Shown here: positions 11,136-11,284 of the stretch, in pieces
Layout: each line of letters starts with the position of its first letter
Position numbering within the stretch: the first letter of the stretch is position 1
DNA from: Bacteroidota bacterium
GTDB lineage: Bacteria > Bacteroidota > Bacteroidia > Flavobacteriales_F > PHOS-HE28
NCBI GenBank assembly: GCA_963169595.1
Contig: CAUJFM010000014.1
Span: forward strand, 1 to 11,284
Direction of reading: 5' to 3'
DNA: 11,284 nt
Translations under genes and position numbers: made by a program
The notes under the pieces: model-generated
The model's input: the letters and a program-made list of their open reading frames with translations, nothing else
What the model was told of the DNA's origin: nothing
Databases searched by the model: none

Positions 11136-11284
11136 CTATTCCACCTTATCAAATCGGTGGTGCATCATGCGCGAGTATTGCACCGTGAAGCCATCTACCG
11201 CATTCCCTGCATCTCGGGTGAAGATGAGCTTGATGATGGTGCTGTAGCTCCCATTCTTTTGTTCCACCAGGAACCGGTCCGGGC
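11136..11284 (-). CDS. C-terminal 48 residues of an unidentified protein (5' end outside window)
   Basis: Reading from the window edge on the minus strand, the last 48 residues are PDRFLVEQKNGSYSTIIKLI then FTRDAGNAVDGFTVQYSRMM and HHRFDKVE, ending in TAG at 11136-11138. The shape 'FTRDAGNAVDGFTV.....RFDKVE' resembles the C-terminal beta domain of some Bacteroidota serine hydrolases and peptidases, where 'F.rd..G.v.gf.v......rfekv' is common. Too little is present to name a family. It is convergent with the 103-residue gene and too short to be judged by length. Confidence 0.6.
   Translation of the reverse strand, partial: PDRFLVEQKNGSYSTIIKLIFTRDAGNAVDGFTVQYSRMMHHRFDKVE

Overview
This window looks like chromosomal DNA from a GC-rich member of the Bacteroidota, probably related to Flavobacteriales. 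Three things point there. Two secreted proteins end in type IX secretion (T9SS) sorting-like domains, a system restricted to that phylum. Several genes are preceded by the Bacteroidota -7 promoter box TAnnTTTG rather than a Shine-Dalgarno sequence. The small conserved proteins (DUF2490, the STAS-like protein, the small protein often mislabelled 'PRPP synthetase') are typical of the phylum. No rRNA, tRNA, CRISPR array, transposase or phage gene is visible.

Region 1 (1-2058, all minus strand) reads lipoprotein > DUF2490 outer-membrane protein > SCO copper protein > ABC-F ATPase (cut by the window edge). The first three are tightly packed behind one perfect -7 box and probably form a cell-envelope/copper operon; the ABC-F gene may have its own promoter. 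Region 2 (2059-4316, minus) holds a long-chain acyl-CoA synthetase and, upstream, a small secreted protein of unknown function. Region 3 (4388-5752) has a DUF4177-like exported protein (+), a strong two-way terminator, a STAS-like small protein (-) and a divergent, cysteine-containing protein of unknown family (+). Region 4 (5881-6467, minus) is a translationally coupled DUF4160-DUF2442 pair, a module of unproven toxin-antitoxin-like character.

Region 5 (6468-10624) contains two large secreted T9SS substrates, both minus strand. One is a 554-residue repeat protein and the other a clear seven-repeat, probably seven-bladed, beta-propeller of 456 residues. Around them are three copies (A, B, C) of a non-coding element of about 142 bp. 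Each copy folds into the same nested hairpin with the loop sequence CATCGGTAA, and an inner base pair changes in a compensatory way between copies. A and B are also each preceded by the same perfect 62-bp direct repeat. This element is the most interesting item in the window. Region 6 (10717-11284) carries the small conserved '103-aa' protein (+), a run of hairpins, and the C-terminal 48 residues of a minus-strand protein running off the window.

The start codons chosen here often differ from the longest open frame. They were set by signal peptides, lipoboxes, overlaps and promoter boxes. All family names come from recognising motifs by eye; no search was run.
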